Origin: Flavobacterium endoglycinae
Lineage (GTDB): Bacteria; Bacteroidota; Bacteroidia; Flavobacteriales; Flavobacteriaceae
NCBI RefSeq assembly: GCF_017352115.1
Contig: NZ_CP071448.1
Coordinates: 3,632,001 to 3,696,000, forward strand
DNA length: 64,000 bases
Direction of reading: 5' to 3'
How positions within the stretch are numbered: position 1 is the first letter of the stretch; every line of letters begins with the position of its first letter. Below are positions 9,702 to 18,433 of the stretch, piece after piece. The notes beneath the pieces were generated by a model that made no database searches, was not told the origin of the DNA, and worked only from the letters and a program-made list of their open reading frames with translations. The position numbers and the translations under genes are program-made.

Positions 9702-10271
9702 TTACTTTCTAGGAATCCATTTCACTTCCTCCGCTTTTAGGTCAAAGGACAACTTTCGTGCCAAGACAAAAAGGTAGTCAGAAAGTCGGTTTAAGTACAT
9801 GATTGCGATTTCTGGAACATGCTCATTGTGGCTTAAATGCACGGCTAAACGTTCTGCTCGACGGCAAATACAACGTGCAATATGACAATGTGACACGGTA
9901 GGATGACCGCCAGGTAAAACAAAATGAGTCATTTGTGGAAGACTTTCTTCCATTTTATCTATTTCGTTTTCGAGCAGTTCGATATCTGAATCAATTATTC
10001 CGAGATTTTCTAATCTAAGTTTACCATTTTTTAAAACTTCTTTTTCCGGCGGCGTTGCCAAAATGGCACCCACTGTAAAGAGTCTATCCTGAATTTCTAT
10101 TAAAATGGTTTTATAATGTGAATCTATTTCCTGATCGCGGATTAATCCTATATATGAATTTAGTTCATCAACAGTTCCGTAACTGTCAATTCGAATATGG
10201 TCTTTTGGAACACGGGTTCCTCCAAAAAGAGCTGTTGTTCCTTTGTCGCCTGTTTTGGTGTATACTTTCAT
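9702..10271 (-). CDS. Cob(I)alamin adenosyltransferase, PduO type
   Basis: A 189-residue corrinoid adenosyltransferase, which transfers the adenosyl group of ATP to Co(I) corrinoid to make adenosylcobalamin. The N-terminal ATP-binding signature is clear (YTKTGDKGTTALFGGTRVPK, then IDSYGTVDELNS). The helical bundle carries the family residues LPGGHPTVSHCHIARCICRR (helix with the conserved Arg) and YLNRLSDYLFVLAR. Normal length for the family. No B12 salvage genes adjoin it, but a B12-binding radical SAM gene lies 40 kb away in this window. An 18-bp inverted repeat separates it from the ABC ATPase gene upstream. Confidence 0.93.
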   Translation of the reverse strand: MKVYTKTGDKGTTALFGGTRVPKDHIRIDSYGTVDELNSYIGLIRDQEIDSHYKTILIEIQDRLFTVGAILATPPEKEVLKNGKLRLENLGIIDSDIELLENEIDKMEESLPQMTHFVLPGGHPTVSHCHIARCICRRAERLAVHLSHNEHVPEIAIMYLNRLSDYLFVLARKLSFDLKAEEVKWIPRK

Positions 10272-10286
10272 TGTGATTTAAGATTG

Positions 10287-10369
10287 TAGATTTCTGATTT
10301 TAGATTGAAATGTTGTTGTCTATAATTTTAGATTTAGAAATTAATCTAAAGTCTAAAATCAGAAATCTA
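10287..10369. repeat. Nested inverted repeat in spacer
   Basis: TAGATTTCTGATTTTAGA (10287-10304) pairs perfectly with its complement at 10352-10369 (18 bp). A second stem, TTTAGATT with AATCTAAA, is nested inside. Built from repeated TCTAAAAT/AGATTT words, it resembles the other dispersed-word hairpins of this window and may end transcription from the ABC ATPase gene. Confidence 0.6.
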
Positions 10370-10372
10370 AAA

Positions 10373-11059
10373 TTATTTACTCGTGTCGCTTTCAATTAAA
10401 CCATCTCTTAAACGAATAACGCGATGTGCATATGCTGCAATATCTTCTTCGTGGGTTACTAGTATTACAGTATTTCCTTGTGCGTGAATATCTCCGAAAA
10501 GTTTCATGATTTCTACAGATGTTTTACTGTCTAGGTTTCCTGTTGGCTCATCGGCTAAAATAATTGACGGTTTGTTGACCAAAGCACGGGCAACAGCAAC
10601 ACGCTGGCGCTGTCCTCCAGAAAGCTGATTTGGCTGATGATCCATTCTATCGGCAAGGTTTACTTGTTTTAGAACTTCTGTAGCGCGTGCGATTCGATCT
10701 GATTTTCCGTAACCGGCATAAATCATAGGTAAGGCGACATTATCTAGGGCTGTGGTTCTAGGTAAAAGATTAAAGGTCTGGAAAACGAAACCAATTTCCT
10801 TATTTCTAATTTCGGCTAGTTCATCGTCTTTCATTTGGCTGACATCTTTTCCGTTTAAAATGTAACGCCCAGAAGTTGGGGTGTCTAAACAGCCTAAAAG
10901 GTTCATTAAAGTCGATTTTCCAGATCCAGAAGGTCCCATTAAAGCAACATATTCTCCTTTATTGATTTGTAAATTAATTCCTTTTAGAACATAAACTGTT
11001 TCATTCCCCAGAATAAAATTTCGTCTTATGTCAGTTATTTTAATTAATGGATCTGCCAT
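10373..11059 (-). CDS. ABC transporter ATP-binding protein, LolD/MacB type
   Basis: A 228-residue ABC ATPase. Walker A is GPSGSGKST (about 42-50), the Q-loop is in [13 protein letters not shown], the signature is [15 protein letters not shown] and Walker B is [12 protein letters not shown], followed by the H-loop [11 protein letters not shown]. The sequence style ([20 protein letters not shown]) is that of the LolD/MacB/FtsE class that powers mechanotransmission exporters with FtsX-like permeases. No permease gene is adjacent, so the partner is encoded elsewhere or the gene acts alone; substrate not readable. Confidence 0.9.
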   Translation of the reverse strand: MADPLIKITDIRRNFILGNETVYVLKGINLQINKGEYVALMGPSGSGKSTLMNLLGCLDTPTSGRYILNGKDVSQMKDDELAEIRNKEIGFVFQTFNLLPRTTALDNVALPMIYAGYGKSDRIARATEVLKQVNLADRMDHQPNQLSGGQRQRVAVARALVNKPSIILADEPTGNLDSKTSVEIMKLFGDIHAQGNTVILVTHEEDIAAYAHRVIRLRDGLIESDTSK

Positions 11060-11300
11060 TTGGTTTTACAATTTTGGATTTAAAAGTACGAAACACTTTT
11101 CAATAAAAATGATAAGTAGTTGAGAATTGGATTTTGTTACAAAAGCTTTTTTAAGAGATAACATTTAAAATAATATGTTTTTTAAAGTTTTAAATTGTTA
11201 TATCTTTTTTGATTTGTTTTGCATAATAGTCATTATTTTATGTGTTTTATAGTTTTAAAATGTTTTTAATTCTAAAAATGTGTCAATAATGTAATTTTTT

Positions 11301-11324
11301 TACGTTTGTTGTTGAGTAAATTTG
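11301..11324 (+). promoter_or_regulatory. Two candidate -7 boxes ahead of the 11352 lipoprotein gene
   Basis: TACGTTTG (11301-11308) and TAAATTTG (11317-11324) both match TAnnTTTG exactly, 28-50 bases before the ATG. The rest of the 290-base divergent spacer is very AT-rich and shows no other feature. Confidence 0.4.
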
Positions 11325-11351
11325 ATTAATCAATATTAAATACTCAACATT

Positions 11352-12011
11352 ATGAAAAATATTAAATTAGGATTAGGAATTGCATTAATTGCCTTAGGTT
11401 TTGCATCATGTAAAGATGAGAAACAAGAAAAAGCACAAAAAACTGTAGACTCATATGTAACCTACGTAGATTCTGTTAAGAATGTAGCTGCTGCTGATTT
11501 GAAAGAAAATTGGAAAACTGTAGAAGCAGAGTATGACAGAAAATCTCAAGAGGCTCAGGCAGCTTTAGCAGACCTAAAAGATAATTCGGCAGCGACCGAA
11601 AAAATTAATGCAAGTAAAATTAAATACGAAGAATTTAGAAATCAAATGGCCACCCAATTTGCCCCACCGGCTCCAAGTCCGAAACAGCAATTAAGAGATG
11701 CCTTATTTGGAGCAGGAAAAATAGGTGATGATATGAACTTTGACTGGGTAAATGCTAAAAATATTCACAGCGTTTATCAGCAGTTCGTTCACACTGTAGA
11801 AGATAATAAAGATAAATATTCAAGAGAAGACTGGGATGAGGTTAAATTGATGTATGAAGCACTTGACAGCCGTAAAAATACAGTTGAAAAAGAAGGTCTA
11901 ACATCAGAAGATAACCGAAAAATCGCTGGTTTGAAAATTAAATTTGCACCTATGTATACTGTAAACAGAATGGGGGCAAAATCTGAAGAAAACAAAGAAG
12001 CTAAAAAATAG
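11352..12011 (+). CDS. Predicted lipoprotein, helical, unknown function
   Basis: A 219-residue protein. Residues 1-20 form a lipoprotein signal with the lipobox ALGFASC, so it is predicted to be membrane-anchored and periplasmic or surface-facing. The mature part is Lys/Glu/Ala-rich and almost entirely helical, with heptad-like spacing over about residues 30-100 (ENWKTVEAEYDRKSQEAQAA), a Pro-rich break (APPAPSPK) near 115 and a second helical half. I do not recognise a named domain. It stands alone between divergent and convergent neighbours and ends at a strong bidirectional terminator. Confidence 0.85.
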   Translation: MKNIKLGLGIALIALGFASCKDEKQEKAQKTVDSYVTYVDSVKNVAAADLKENWKTVEAEYDRKSQEAQAALADLKDNSAATEKINASKIKYEEFRNQMATQFAPPAPSPKQQLRDALFGAGKIGDDMNFDWVNAKNIHSVYQQFVHTVEDNKDKYSREDWDEVKLMYEALDSRKNTVEKEGLTSEDNRKIAGLKIKFAPMYTVNRMGAKSEENKEAKK

Positions 12012-12034
12012 TTTTTTAGAATTTTGAATTAGAT

Positions 12035-12068
12035 AAAAAAAGACGATCAGAAATGGTCGTCTTTTTTT
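12035..12068. terminator. Bidirectional terminator
   Basis: A perfect 12-bp stem (AAAAAAAGACGA with its complement, 10-base loop) lies between convergent genes. It supplies a T-run in each direction and overlaps the last two bases of the leftward methyltransferase gene. Confidence 0.85.
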
Positions 12069-12846
12069 ATGCTCGAATTATAAAATGTTCTTTTGGTTGT
12101 TCGTATCTAAAAAATACAAATCCCCATTGAAAAGTGTCTATTGTCACTTTTACTCTTGGATGTTCTTTTATGGTTTTCCAAGCTTCTTCCATTTCTGGCG
12201 ACCAATGAATATCATCAAAAATCCAAACCGAATCGTTGTTTATTGTTGGAAGCAATACTTCAAAATATGTCAAAGTTGCTTTTTTTGAATGATTACCATC
12301 GAAATATATTAAGTCGAAGTTTTTAGAATTTAGATTTTCATAAATTAAAAATGATTCAAATTCCGAAATTATACTTTCAACGTTTTTACAATCGAATTTA
12401 TCCAATTGATTTCTGGCTGTTCCTCCAGTTTGAGGACATCCTTCAATCGTAATAACATTGGCATCTGTATTTCCTAAAGCTAAGGCCGAAGTTGCTAATC
12501 CTAATGAAGTTCCTATTTCAAGAATGTTTTCAGGTTTAAAATAACGCGTAACTCTAAATAATAATTCGGCTCGTTTTGGTGAAATTCCTGCAGTTTGTGC
12601 AATTTTAGAAATTTGTCTTCGGTTTGATTTAAAGACTTTAGAACCAGCTCCAAAATCAGTTACTTCAATAAAATTGTTATTTTCTAAAAGTGACTTTCTG
12701 TAATTTTTTAGAATTTGATATTCGGGTTTTGGCTTTTTATCGTAAAAACATTTGGTGAGTAAACTAAAGACAAAAGGAGAGTGAACTCCGTGTTCGTTTT
12801 TAGATTCCCAAAGAAATTTTAGATAAGATTGAATTTGAAACAGCAT
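12067..12846 (-). CDS. Class I SAM-dependent methyltransferase (O-methyltransferase-like)
   Basis: A 259-residue cytosolic protein with the Rossmann methyltransferase core. The glycine loop is ILEIGTSLGLATSAL (about residues 101-115), followed by an acidic strand end (VITIEGCPQT), then DLIYFDGNHSKKATL and WIFDDIHWS, the usual metal/substrate loop of catechol-type O-methyltransferases. The N-terminal FLWESKNEHGVHSPFVF segment is typical of a Bacteroidota subgroup. Substrate unknown. It starts 18 bases after the FKBP gene, so the two are probably co-transcribed. Confidence 0.82.
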   Translation of the reverse strand: MLFQIQSYLKFLWESKNEHGVHSPFVFSLLTKCFYDKKPKPEYQILKNYRKSLLENNNFIEVTDFGAGSKVFKSNRRQISKIAQTAGISPKRAELLFRVTRYFKPENILEIGTSLGLATSALALGNTDANVITIEGCPQTGGTARNQLDKFDCKNVESIISEFESFLIYENLNSKNFDLIYFDGNHSKKATLTYFEVLLPTINNDSVWIFDDIHWSPEMEEAWKTIKEHPRVKVTIDTFQWGFVFFRYEQPKEHFIIRA

Positions 12847-12864
12847 TCTGAATTTGAAAAAATC

Positions 12865-13329
12865 TTAATTAACCGAAATTAGTTTTATATCAAATATAAG
12901 TACAGATCCGCCTGGTATGCTTTGGTAATCTTTACTCCCGTACCCTAAATGAGCAGGGACTAAAAGTTTGCCTTTCCCGCCTTCTTTAAAATGAGGAATA
13001 CCTTCTTTCCATCCTTGAATTACTTGAGTCAAACTAAATGCAACTCCTTGTTCATCACTTTGGTCAAAAACATTTCCGTTCGTATAATATCCTTTATAAG
13101 CAACTGTTACATTTGAGGTTGCTAATGGAGTTTCTCCTTCAGCATCACCTTCTTCTTCAATAATATAATACAAACCAGAATCAGTTCTTGTTGCAGTTAA
13201 GTTATTTTGTGCCAGATAATCTGTGATCTCTTTTTCGTTTTGAGCAGTATAATCTTTTACTTCGTCTTTATCTTTAGAGCAAGAAATGAAAAGTGTTAAT
13301 GTAAGTAATGCTGATAAAAGGTGTTTCAT
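12865..13329 (-). CDS. FKBP-type peptidyl-prolyl isomerase lipoprotein
   Basis: A 154-residue protein. The signal ends in the lipobox LFISC (Cys near residue 18), giving a membrane-anchored periplasmic enzyme. The C-terminal ~95 residues are an FKBP fold: VTVAYKGYYTNGNVFDQS, VIQGWKEGIPHFKEGGKGKL, LVPAHLGYGSK and IPGGSVLIFDIKLI, including the family's active-site Tyr, Asp, Trp and Ile positions. It probably helps fold exported proteins. First gene of a pair with the methyltransferase. Confidence 0.93.
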   Translation of the reverse strand: MKHLLSALLTLTLFISCSKDKDEVKDYTAQNEKEITDYLAQNNLTATRTDSGLYYIIEEEGDAEGETPLATSNVTVAYKGYYTNGNVFDQSDEQGVAFSLTQVIQGWKEGIPHFKEGGKGKLLVPAHLGYGSKDYQSIPGGSVLIFDIKLISVN

Positions 13330-13370
13330 TTTTTAGGGTTTTAAATCGCTAATTTATATAAAAATATTTT

Positions 13371-13486
13371 TCAGTCTTGGTTTTCGGTTTGAGTCTCAGT
13401 TTTCAGTTTTCAGTCTCAGTTTTCAGTCTCAGTTTTCAGTCTCAGTTTTCAGTCTCGGTTTCGGTCGCAGTCTTAGTTTTGGTTTT
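13371..13486. repeat. Left short-repeat array flanking the four-helix-bundle gene
   Basis: Imperfect tandem copies of CAGTCTCAGTTTT (13-mer, with interspersed CAGTTTT half-units) run for about 115 bases. The array ends exactly at the stop codon of the four-helix-bundle gene. Outer units are degenerate (CGGTTTCGGTCGCAGTC). The same words appear in opposite orientation on the other side of the gene. Confidence 0.85.
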
Positions 13487-13858
13487 CTACTTTGTTTGGC
13501 AGCCGAATTTACTTGGATTATTGATCATGTAATTAATTAGCTTTCCAACTTCAATGCTTTTTTTATTCAAATGGTCAAATAATTCCTGATTTATGTATTT
13601 GCATTTTAAAGAAAATTCAAGCCAAGTATTGGTTTCTGAATTTTCAGCATCGCTATCAGTCAGTTTGCTTATAAAATGATTTATGTATCTTCTTTTTCTG
13701 TATGATTCTGCTATGTTTGCTGTAACGCTTCTTGATGAACGACGAATTTGATCAGTTAATGAATAGGTTTCTTCTTTTGGAAAAGTTTTCGAAATCTCAA
13801 AAATGTCCATTGCCAGTTCAAATGATTTTTTGTAAGCCAATAAATCTTTAAAATCCAT
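13487..13858 (-). CDS. Four-helix-bundle protein, S23/IVS family
   Basis: A 123-residue protein of the four-helix-bundle family that includes the ORF of 23S rRNA intervening sequences and the Avd protein of diversity-generating retroelements. Family landmarks: MDFKDLLAYKKSFELAMDIF at the start, FPKEETYSLTDQIRRSSRSV, TANIAESYRKR, then KLTDSDAENSETNTWLEF and INYMINN near the end. No rRNA, reverse transcriptase or variable repeat is present here. The gene is set between inverted arrays of CAGTCTCAGTTTT words, the left one touching its stop codon, which makes it look like a self-contained insert between the FKBP and ABC-F genes. Function of stand-alone members is unknown. Confidence 0.88.
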   Translation of the reverse strand: MDFKDLLAYKKSFELAMDIFEISKTFPKEETYSLTDQIRRSSRSVTANIAESYRKRRYINHFISKLTDSDAENSETNTWLEFSLKCKYINQELFDHLNKKSIEVGKLINYMINNPSKFGCQTK

Positions 13859-13913
13859 TTTCTATTTTTCTACAAGAATAATAAAAAAGAAAGAAAATGT
13901 TTACTTTTTTAAA

Positions 13914-13965
13914 GAAAAACTGAGACTGAAAACTGAAAACTGAAAACTGAGACTGAAAACTAAAA
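13914..13965. repeat. Right short-repeat array, inverted relative to the left one
   Basis: AAAACTGAGACTG words and AAAACTG half-units repeat for about 50 bases, the reverse complement of the left array. The array ends against the stop codon (13966) of the ABC-F gene. Left and right arrays share more than 20 bases of exact complement and could fold into one long stem around the gene. Confidence 0.85.
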
Positions 13966-15828
13966 CTATCCTTCAATTTTTGCAGAAAGCTCAAACCATC
14001 TTTCTTCTTTTGCTTCAATTTTATTGATTATGTTTTGAAGTTCGTTGGCTTTTTTCTCGATATCAGCATCAGCAACTTTTCCATCAGAGAAAAGCTGTTC
14101 GATTTTGGCTTTTTCGATTTCTAAATCTTTGATTTCGCGTTCGATTTTTTGATATTCTTTCTGTTCGTTAAAGCTTAGATTTCCGGTTGGGTTATTTTGT
14201 TTCCAGTCTTTTTTCTCAGCTTTGTTTTCTTCTTTTTGAGTAACATCTGCGCTGTCTTCGTAAGCACGGAAATCAGAATAGTTTCCTGGGAAGTTTTCGA
14301 TTTCGCCTTGTCCTCTAAAAACAAATAAATGATCGACAATTTTATCCATAAAATAGCGATCGTGAGAAACCACCAATAAACAGCCCGGATAATCTAATAA
14401 GAAACTTTCCAAAACGTTTAAAGTTACAATGTCCAAATCGTTTGTAGGCTCATCGAGAATCAAGAAGTTCGGATTTTGAATTAAAACGGTACATAAATAC
14501 AAACGTTTTAATTCTCCACCGCTTAATTTTTCGACATAATCGTATTGTTTTTTGGCATCAAAAAGGAAACGTTCCAATAATTGCGAAGCCGAAATAATCT
14601 TTCCTTTTGTCAGCGGAATGTATTCGCCGTATTCTTTAATAATATCAATAACTCGCTGACCCGGTTTTGGATTAATTCCAGATTGCGTGTAATAGCCAAC
14701 TTTTATAGTATCGCCTTTTACAACACGTCCGCTGTCTGGCGGAATTGTGCCTGTAAGCAAGTTTAAGAAAGTCGATTTACCGGTTCCGTTTTTACCAATA
14801 ATCCCGATTCTTTCGCCGCGCTGGAAATCAAAACTGAAGTTGTCGAGAATAACTCGGTCTTTGAATTTTTTAGAAAGTTTGTGAAGCTCGATAATTTTGC
14901 TTCCCATTCTTTCCATATTAATTTCAAGCTCGACTTTGTTTTCTTTACGTCGGCTTTGTGCTTTTTCCTTAATAATGTAAAAATCGTCCTGACGTGATTT
15001 AGATTTGGTTGTTCGCGCTTTCGGCTGGCGGCGCATCCATTCTAATTCTTTTACAAAAAGGTTTTTGGCTTTGTCAATACTCGCATTTTCAGAAGTAATT
15101 CTTTCTTCTTTTTTCTGTAAGTAATACGAGTAATTTCCTTTGTATTGGTATAATTTTCCGTTGTCTAATTCGATAATTTCATTACACACACGTTCCAAAA
15201 AGAAACGGTCGTGCGTTACCATAAACAACGTAATGTTTTCTTTTGCAAAATAACTTTCCAGCCATTCGATCATTTCAAGATCTAAATGGTTGGTTGGCTC
15301 ATCCAAAATCAATAAATCTGGTCGATTAATTAAGATTATGGCCAATGAAAGACGCTTTTTTTGTCCTCCTGAAAGATTTTTTACTTTTAGTTTAAAATCT
15401 TCCAATTTTAGTTTGAATAAAATCTGTTTGTACTGCGTTTCGAAATCCCACGCATTGTGCTGATCCATGGCATCAAAAGCTTTTTGATACGCTTCTTCGT
15501 CATTTGGGTTTTCGAGTGCTTTTTCGTAAGCTTCAATTACCTTCAGTGTTTCATTGTCTGATGCGAAAATACTTTCTTCAATCGTAAGTTCATCTTGCAG
15601 GTTATTATCTTGAGAAAGAAATGCCATTCTGATTCCTTTTCGCAAAACCACTTGTCCAGTATCTGGCTCTTCCAAACCATTAATAATACTCATAATAGTG
15701 GTTTTACCAGAACCATTTTTGGCAATAAAAGCAATTTTTTGGTCTTTGTTGATTCCAAACGAAATGTTGTCAAAAAGGACTCTTTCTCCAAATGACTTCG
15801 ATATATTTTCTACAGATAAGTAATTCAC
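13966..15828 (-). CDS. uup: ABC-F family ATPase, Uup-like
   Basis: A 620-residue soluble protein with two ABC domains in tandem and no membrane segments. First domain: Walker A AKNGSGKTT (about 36-44), signature LSGGQKKRLSL, Walker B LLILDEPTNHLDL. Second: Walker A GKNGTGKST (about 347-355), signature LSGGELKRLYL, Walker B FLILDEPTNDLDI. The linker carries the basic ELEWMRRQPKARTTKS segment. A C-terminal charged coiled coil (about 555-620) is the feature that marks Uup rather than EttA or YbiT. ABC-F proteins act on ribosomes; Uup is also linked to precise excision of transposons. Symbol assigned by architecture. Confidence 0.88.
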   Translation of the reverse strand: MNYLSVENISKSFGERVLFDNISFGINKDQKIAFIAKNGSGKTTIMSIINGLEEPDTGQVVLRKGIRMAFLSQDNNLQDELTIEESIFASDNETLKVIEAYEKALENPNDEEAYQKAFDAMDQHNAWDFETQYKQILFKLKLEDFKLKVKNLSGGQKKRLSLAIILINRPDLLILDEPTNHLDLEMIEWLESYFAKENITLFMVTHDRFFLERVCNEIIELDNGKLYQYKGNYSYYLQKKEERITSENASIDKAKNLFVKELEWMRRQPKARTTKSKSRQDDFYIIKEKAQSRRKENKVELEINMERMGSKIIELHKLSKKFKDRVILDNFSFDFQRGERIGIIGKNGTGKSTFLNLLTGTIPPDSGRVVKGDTIKVGYYTQSGINPKPGQRVIDIIKEYGEYIPLTKGKIISASQLLERFLFDAKKQYDYVEKLSGGELKRLYLCTVLIQNPNFLILDEPTNDLDIVTLNVLESFLLDYPGCLLVVSHDRYFMDKIVDHLFVFRGQGEIENFPGNYSDFRAYEDSADVTQKEENKAEKKDWKQNNPTGNLSFNEQKEYQKIEREIKDLEIEKAKIEQLFSDGKVADADIEKKANELQNIINKIEAKEERWFELSAKIEG

Positions 15829-15920
15829 TGTTGTAATTATAAGTTATAAATTGTGAGTTATGAAGGTTTCTAAAAACATAACTTTCTGCAAAAGTAAACT
15901 ATTATCTTACGATTTACGAA

Positions 15921-16886
15921 TTATTTATGGAGATACGAATTGAGTACCGAACCCAAATCTAAATAATGCATTTGCTGCGGCGTGTTTATAATAGGTTTGC
16001 GAACGAGTGATTCGTTTGTAATAAAATAATGAATTCCGTCTTTGGTTGTAATTCCTTCTATTTGATGAAAAGGCAGTTTTAAATCAATTCGGCGTTGGTT
16101 TCCCGAAGTGAAATCAGAGTTTTTGAAATCATATAAAAGATACAGAAATGATTTTCCAACTTTTGAATATCCGCAGAGGACAACAAGTTTTTTATCTTCT
16201 ACATAAACGGCGCCTGTCACTAAACCTTTTGTATCAATTGTGCCTTTCAATTGTGCAATGTGATTTCCAGACTGTTTAGGCAGCACATAAATGTTAGTTT
16301 TTGAAGAAGTCCACTGTTTGGTAAACAAATAAATACTATCTCTTGAAACAATAAAAGCTTCACAGTCAAAATTGGTGGTATTTGGTTTTTGTGAAGATAA
16401 ATCTGTTTGATCCGAATAGCTGAAAGAGATGGTTTCAATAATTGGATTTTGGGTAAAAAAAGAATTTTTATCGATTTTTAAAATATGAAGATCAGTTCGG
16501 CTTCCAGTGTAATTATTTCCAAAATCGCCAATGTACAAATGTAAACTGTCTTGCGATATTTCTTCCCAGTCATGGTTGGTTACTTGTTCTAGAACAATTT
16601 TCTTTTTGATTTTTCCTAAAGAATCTAAGCCGTAAATTGTTTTGTCGTGATCGTCATTATGTGTCCAAAGCAAATTGTTAAACGCAATTAAACCAGATGT
16701 TTCTTTTATAGAATCACTTAACTTTATCGAATATTCTGGTTTTATTTTTAAGTTTTCGTAGGTACAACTTCCGTCATTTTCGATTGCTGCAGAATTGTAG
16801 TTTTTTGCCAAAGAATCTGTACAGCCAGAATTTTGTGTATAAGCACTGAAACAACTGAAAAAAACGAATAAAATAAACCTGTTCAC
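15921..16886 (-). CDS. Exported protein with a GCTD..NYN..GSC motif and probable beta-propeller
   Basis: A 321-residue protein with signal peptide (FILFVFFSCFSAYTQ). Directly after it comes GCTDSLAKNYNSAA...DGSC, a short Cys-paired motif common at the ends of Bacteroidota surface proteins. The remaining 280 residues contain SGLIAFNNLLWTHNDDHD, NHDWEEISQDSLHLYIGDFG and DCEAFIVSRDSIYLFTKQW, spaced like blades of a beta-propeller and typical of an uncharacterised group of exported Bacteroidota proteins. No catalytic motif recognised. Its divergent neighbour is the polyprenyl sugar transferase gene. Function unknown. Confidence 0.75.
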   Translation of the reverse strand: MNRFILFVFFSCFSAYTQNSGCTDSLAKNYNSAAIENDGSCTYENLKIKPEYSIKLSDSIKETSGLIAFNNLLWTHNDDHDKTIYGLDSLGKIKKKIVLEQVTNHDWEEISQDSLHLYIGDFGNNYTGSRTDLHILKIDKNSFFTQNPIIETISFSYSDQTDLSSQKPNTTNFDCEAFIVSRDSIYLFTKQWTSSKTNIYVLPKQSGNHIAQLKGTIDTKGLVTGAVYVEDKKLVVLCGYSKVGKSFLYLLYDFKNSDFTSGNQRRIDLKLPFHQIEGITTKDGIHYFITNESLVRKPIINTPQQMHYLDLGSVLNSYLHK

Positions 16887-17017
16887 TGTCTTGATTTTAA
16901 GTTTACGTTAATATAAAAGTAAATTTTTAAAGAATAGAAAAAAAAATAGGATTATTAATATAATTAAAATGTTATTTTGCAGCTACAAGTTTACCCCCAG
17001 ATTCAGTTTTCCAATAT

Positions 17018-18430
17018 ATGAAGATATTAGAAGAGTTATCACGTTTTAGAATGTCCCGTTATTTCAAACTTTTGTTTGTCTGCTGGGATATTGTTTTGTT
17101 GAATACTGCCATAATTCTTTCGGCTCTGGCCAGATTTGGAACTCTGGATGAGCTTTTTATAAAAGAAGAAAAAACGGTTTCTTTGCTGGCAAATCTCGTT
17201 TGGATTGGTCTTCTTCTTAATAATGATTCCTATCGTATGATCCGTATCGAACGTATCGAATCTATTGTAAAACGTACAACCAGAAAACTGATTATTCATG
17301 CTTCGGTAATTTCGATTTTTGTCGTTTACCTTAAGTTCGCCGATATTTCCCGACTTCGTCTGCTTTTTTTCTATCTTTTCTTTTTCGCTATATTGCTCGT
17401 TTCGCGTTACATTTCAATGAAACTGCTAAAAGAAATAAGAGCAAAAGGGTATAATTTTAGGAAATTTATAGTTGTAGGCGCTAATGAAACCGGCGAAAGA
17501 ATGAAAAAAATCTTAGCCAAAGATCTAACATATGGGTATCGGTTTTTAGGTTTTTTCGACGGAAATCCTGATCCATCTTTTTCAGAAGAAATTCTGGGAG
17601 GTTTTGATAAAATTCAAGAGTTTATAGTCAAAGAAGGTGTCGAAGAAATGTACATTGCACTTCATATCGATCAGGTTGAGGTTATAAATGAATTGATTAA
17701 AGTATGCGAACAAAACATGGTAAGAATTAAATTTATACCTGATTTCCAGTTGTATACTAAATCAAGTAAAGTCGAAATTACCTTCTATGAAAATACTCCC
17801 GTATTAATGTTTCGTCCAGAACCTTTAGAATCTTCAATAAACAGATTGATCAAAAAAGCATTTGATGTGTGTTTTTCGGGTCTTGTAATTCTGCTGATAT
17901 TTCCTTGGTTATTTCCTATCGTAATGCTCATTATTAAAATCGAATCGCCTGGACCTGTATTTTTTAGACAAAAACGTTCAGGACGTGACAATCGCGAATT
18001 TTTATGTTTGAAATTTAGAAGTATGTACGTTAACGATCTGGCTCATAATAAACAGGCAGGAAAAGGAGATAGTCGTATAACGAAATTTGGGGCTTTTATC
18101 CGTAAAACCAGTATTGACGAACTGCCTCAGTTTTTCAATGTTTTCTGGGGAGATATGTCGGTTGTTGGCCCTCGTCCGCACATGATCAATCTTGCCAAAG
18201 AATACAGCGAATTGATTAATCATTATTTAGTGCGTCAGTTTGCAAAACCTGGAATAACAGGCTGGGCGCAGGTAAATGGTTACCGCGGAGAAACAAAAGA
18301 GCTTGTCGATATGGAAAACAGAGTCGAATACGATATTTGGTATATCGAAAATTGGAGTTTACTTCTCGATATTAAAATTATCATTAGAACGATAATCAAT
18401 GTTCTAAAAGGTGAAGAAAACGCGTATTAG
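17018..18430 (+). CDS. Polyprenyl-phosphate sugar-1-phosphate transferase (WcaJ-like)
   Basis: A 470-residue membrane enzyme that would start polysaccharide repeat units by moving a hexose-1-phosphate from a nucleotide sugar to undecaprenyl phosphate. Four N-terminal membrane helices (about 20-135) precede a Rossmann-like CoA-binding fold (FIVVGANETGERM). The catalytic bacterial sugar-transferase domain follows one more helix: KKAFDVCFSG, PGPVFFRQKRSGRDN, LKFRSMYVN, RKTSIDELPQFFNVFWGDMS, VGPRPHM and KPGITGWAQVNGYRG. Full family length. It converges with a CpsB-type phosphatase gene three bases away, a pairing usual for capsule or exopolysaccharide control. Sugar specificity not readable. Confidence 0.92.
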   Translation: MKILEELSRFRMSRYFKLLFVCWDIVLLNTAIILSALARFGTLDELFIKEEKTVSLLANLVWIGLLLNNDSYRMIRIERIESIVKRTTRKLIIHASVISIFVVYLKFADISRLRLLFFYLFFFAILLVSRYISMKLLKEIRAKGYNFRKFIVVGANETGERMKKILAKDLTYGYRFLGFFDGNPDPSFSEEILGGFDKIQEFIVKEGVEEMYIALHIDQVEVINELIKVCEQNMVRIKFIPDFQLYTKSSKVEITFYENTPVLMFRPEPLESSINRLIKKAFDVCFSGLVILLIFPWLFPIVMLIIKIESPGPVFFRQKRSGRDNREFLCLKFRSMYVNDLAHNKQAGKGDSRITKFGAFIRKTSIDELPQFFNVFWGDMSVVGPRPHMINLAKEYSELINHYLVRQFAKPGITGWAQVNGYRGETKELVDMENRVEYDIWYIENWSLLLDIKIIIRTIINVLKGEENAY

Positions 18431-18433
18431 TTT

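Noticed and set aside
13487..13858. Diversity-generating retroelement (Avd-like gene)
   Set aside because: No reverse transcriptase, template repeat or variable repeat was found near the gene.
13371..13965. CRISPR array
   Set aside because: Short repeats flank a gene, but units are 13 bases with no unique spacers of constant length and no cas genes.
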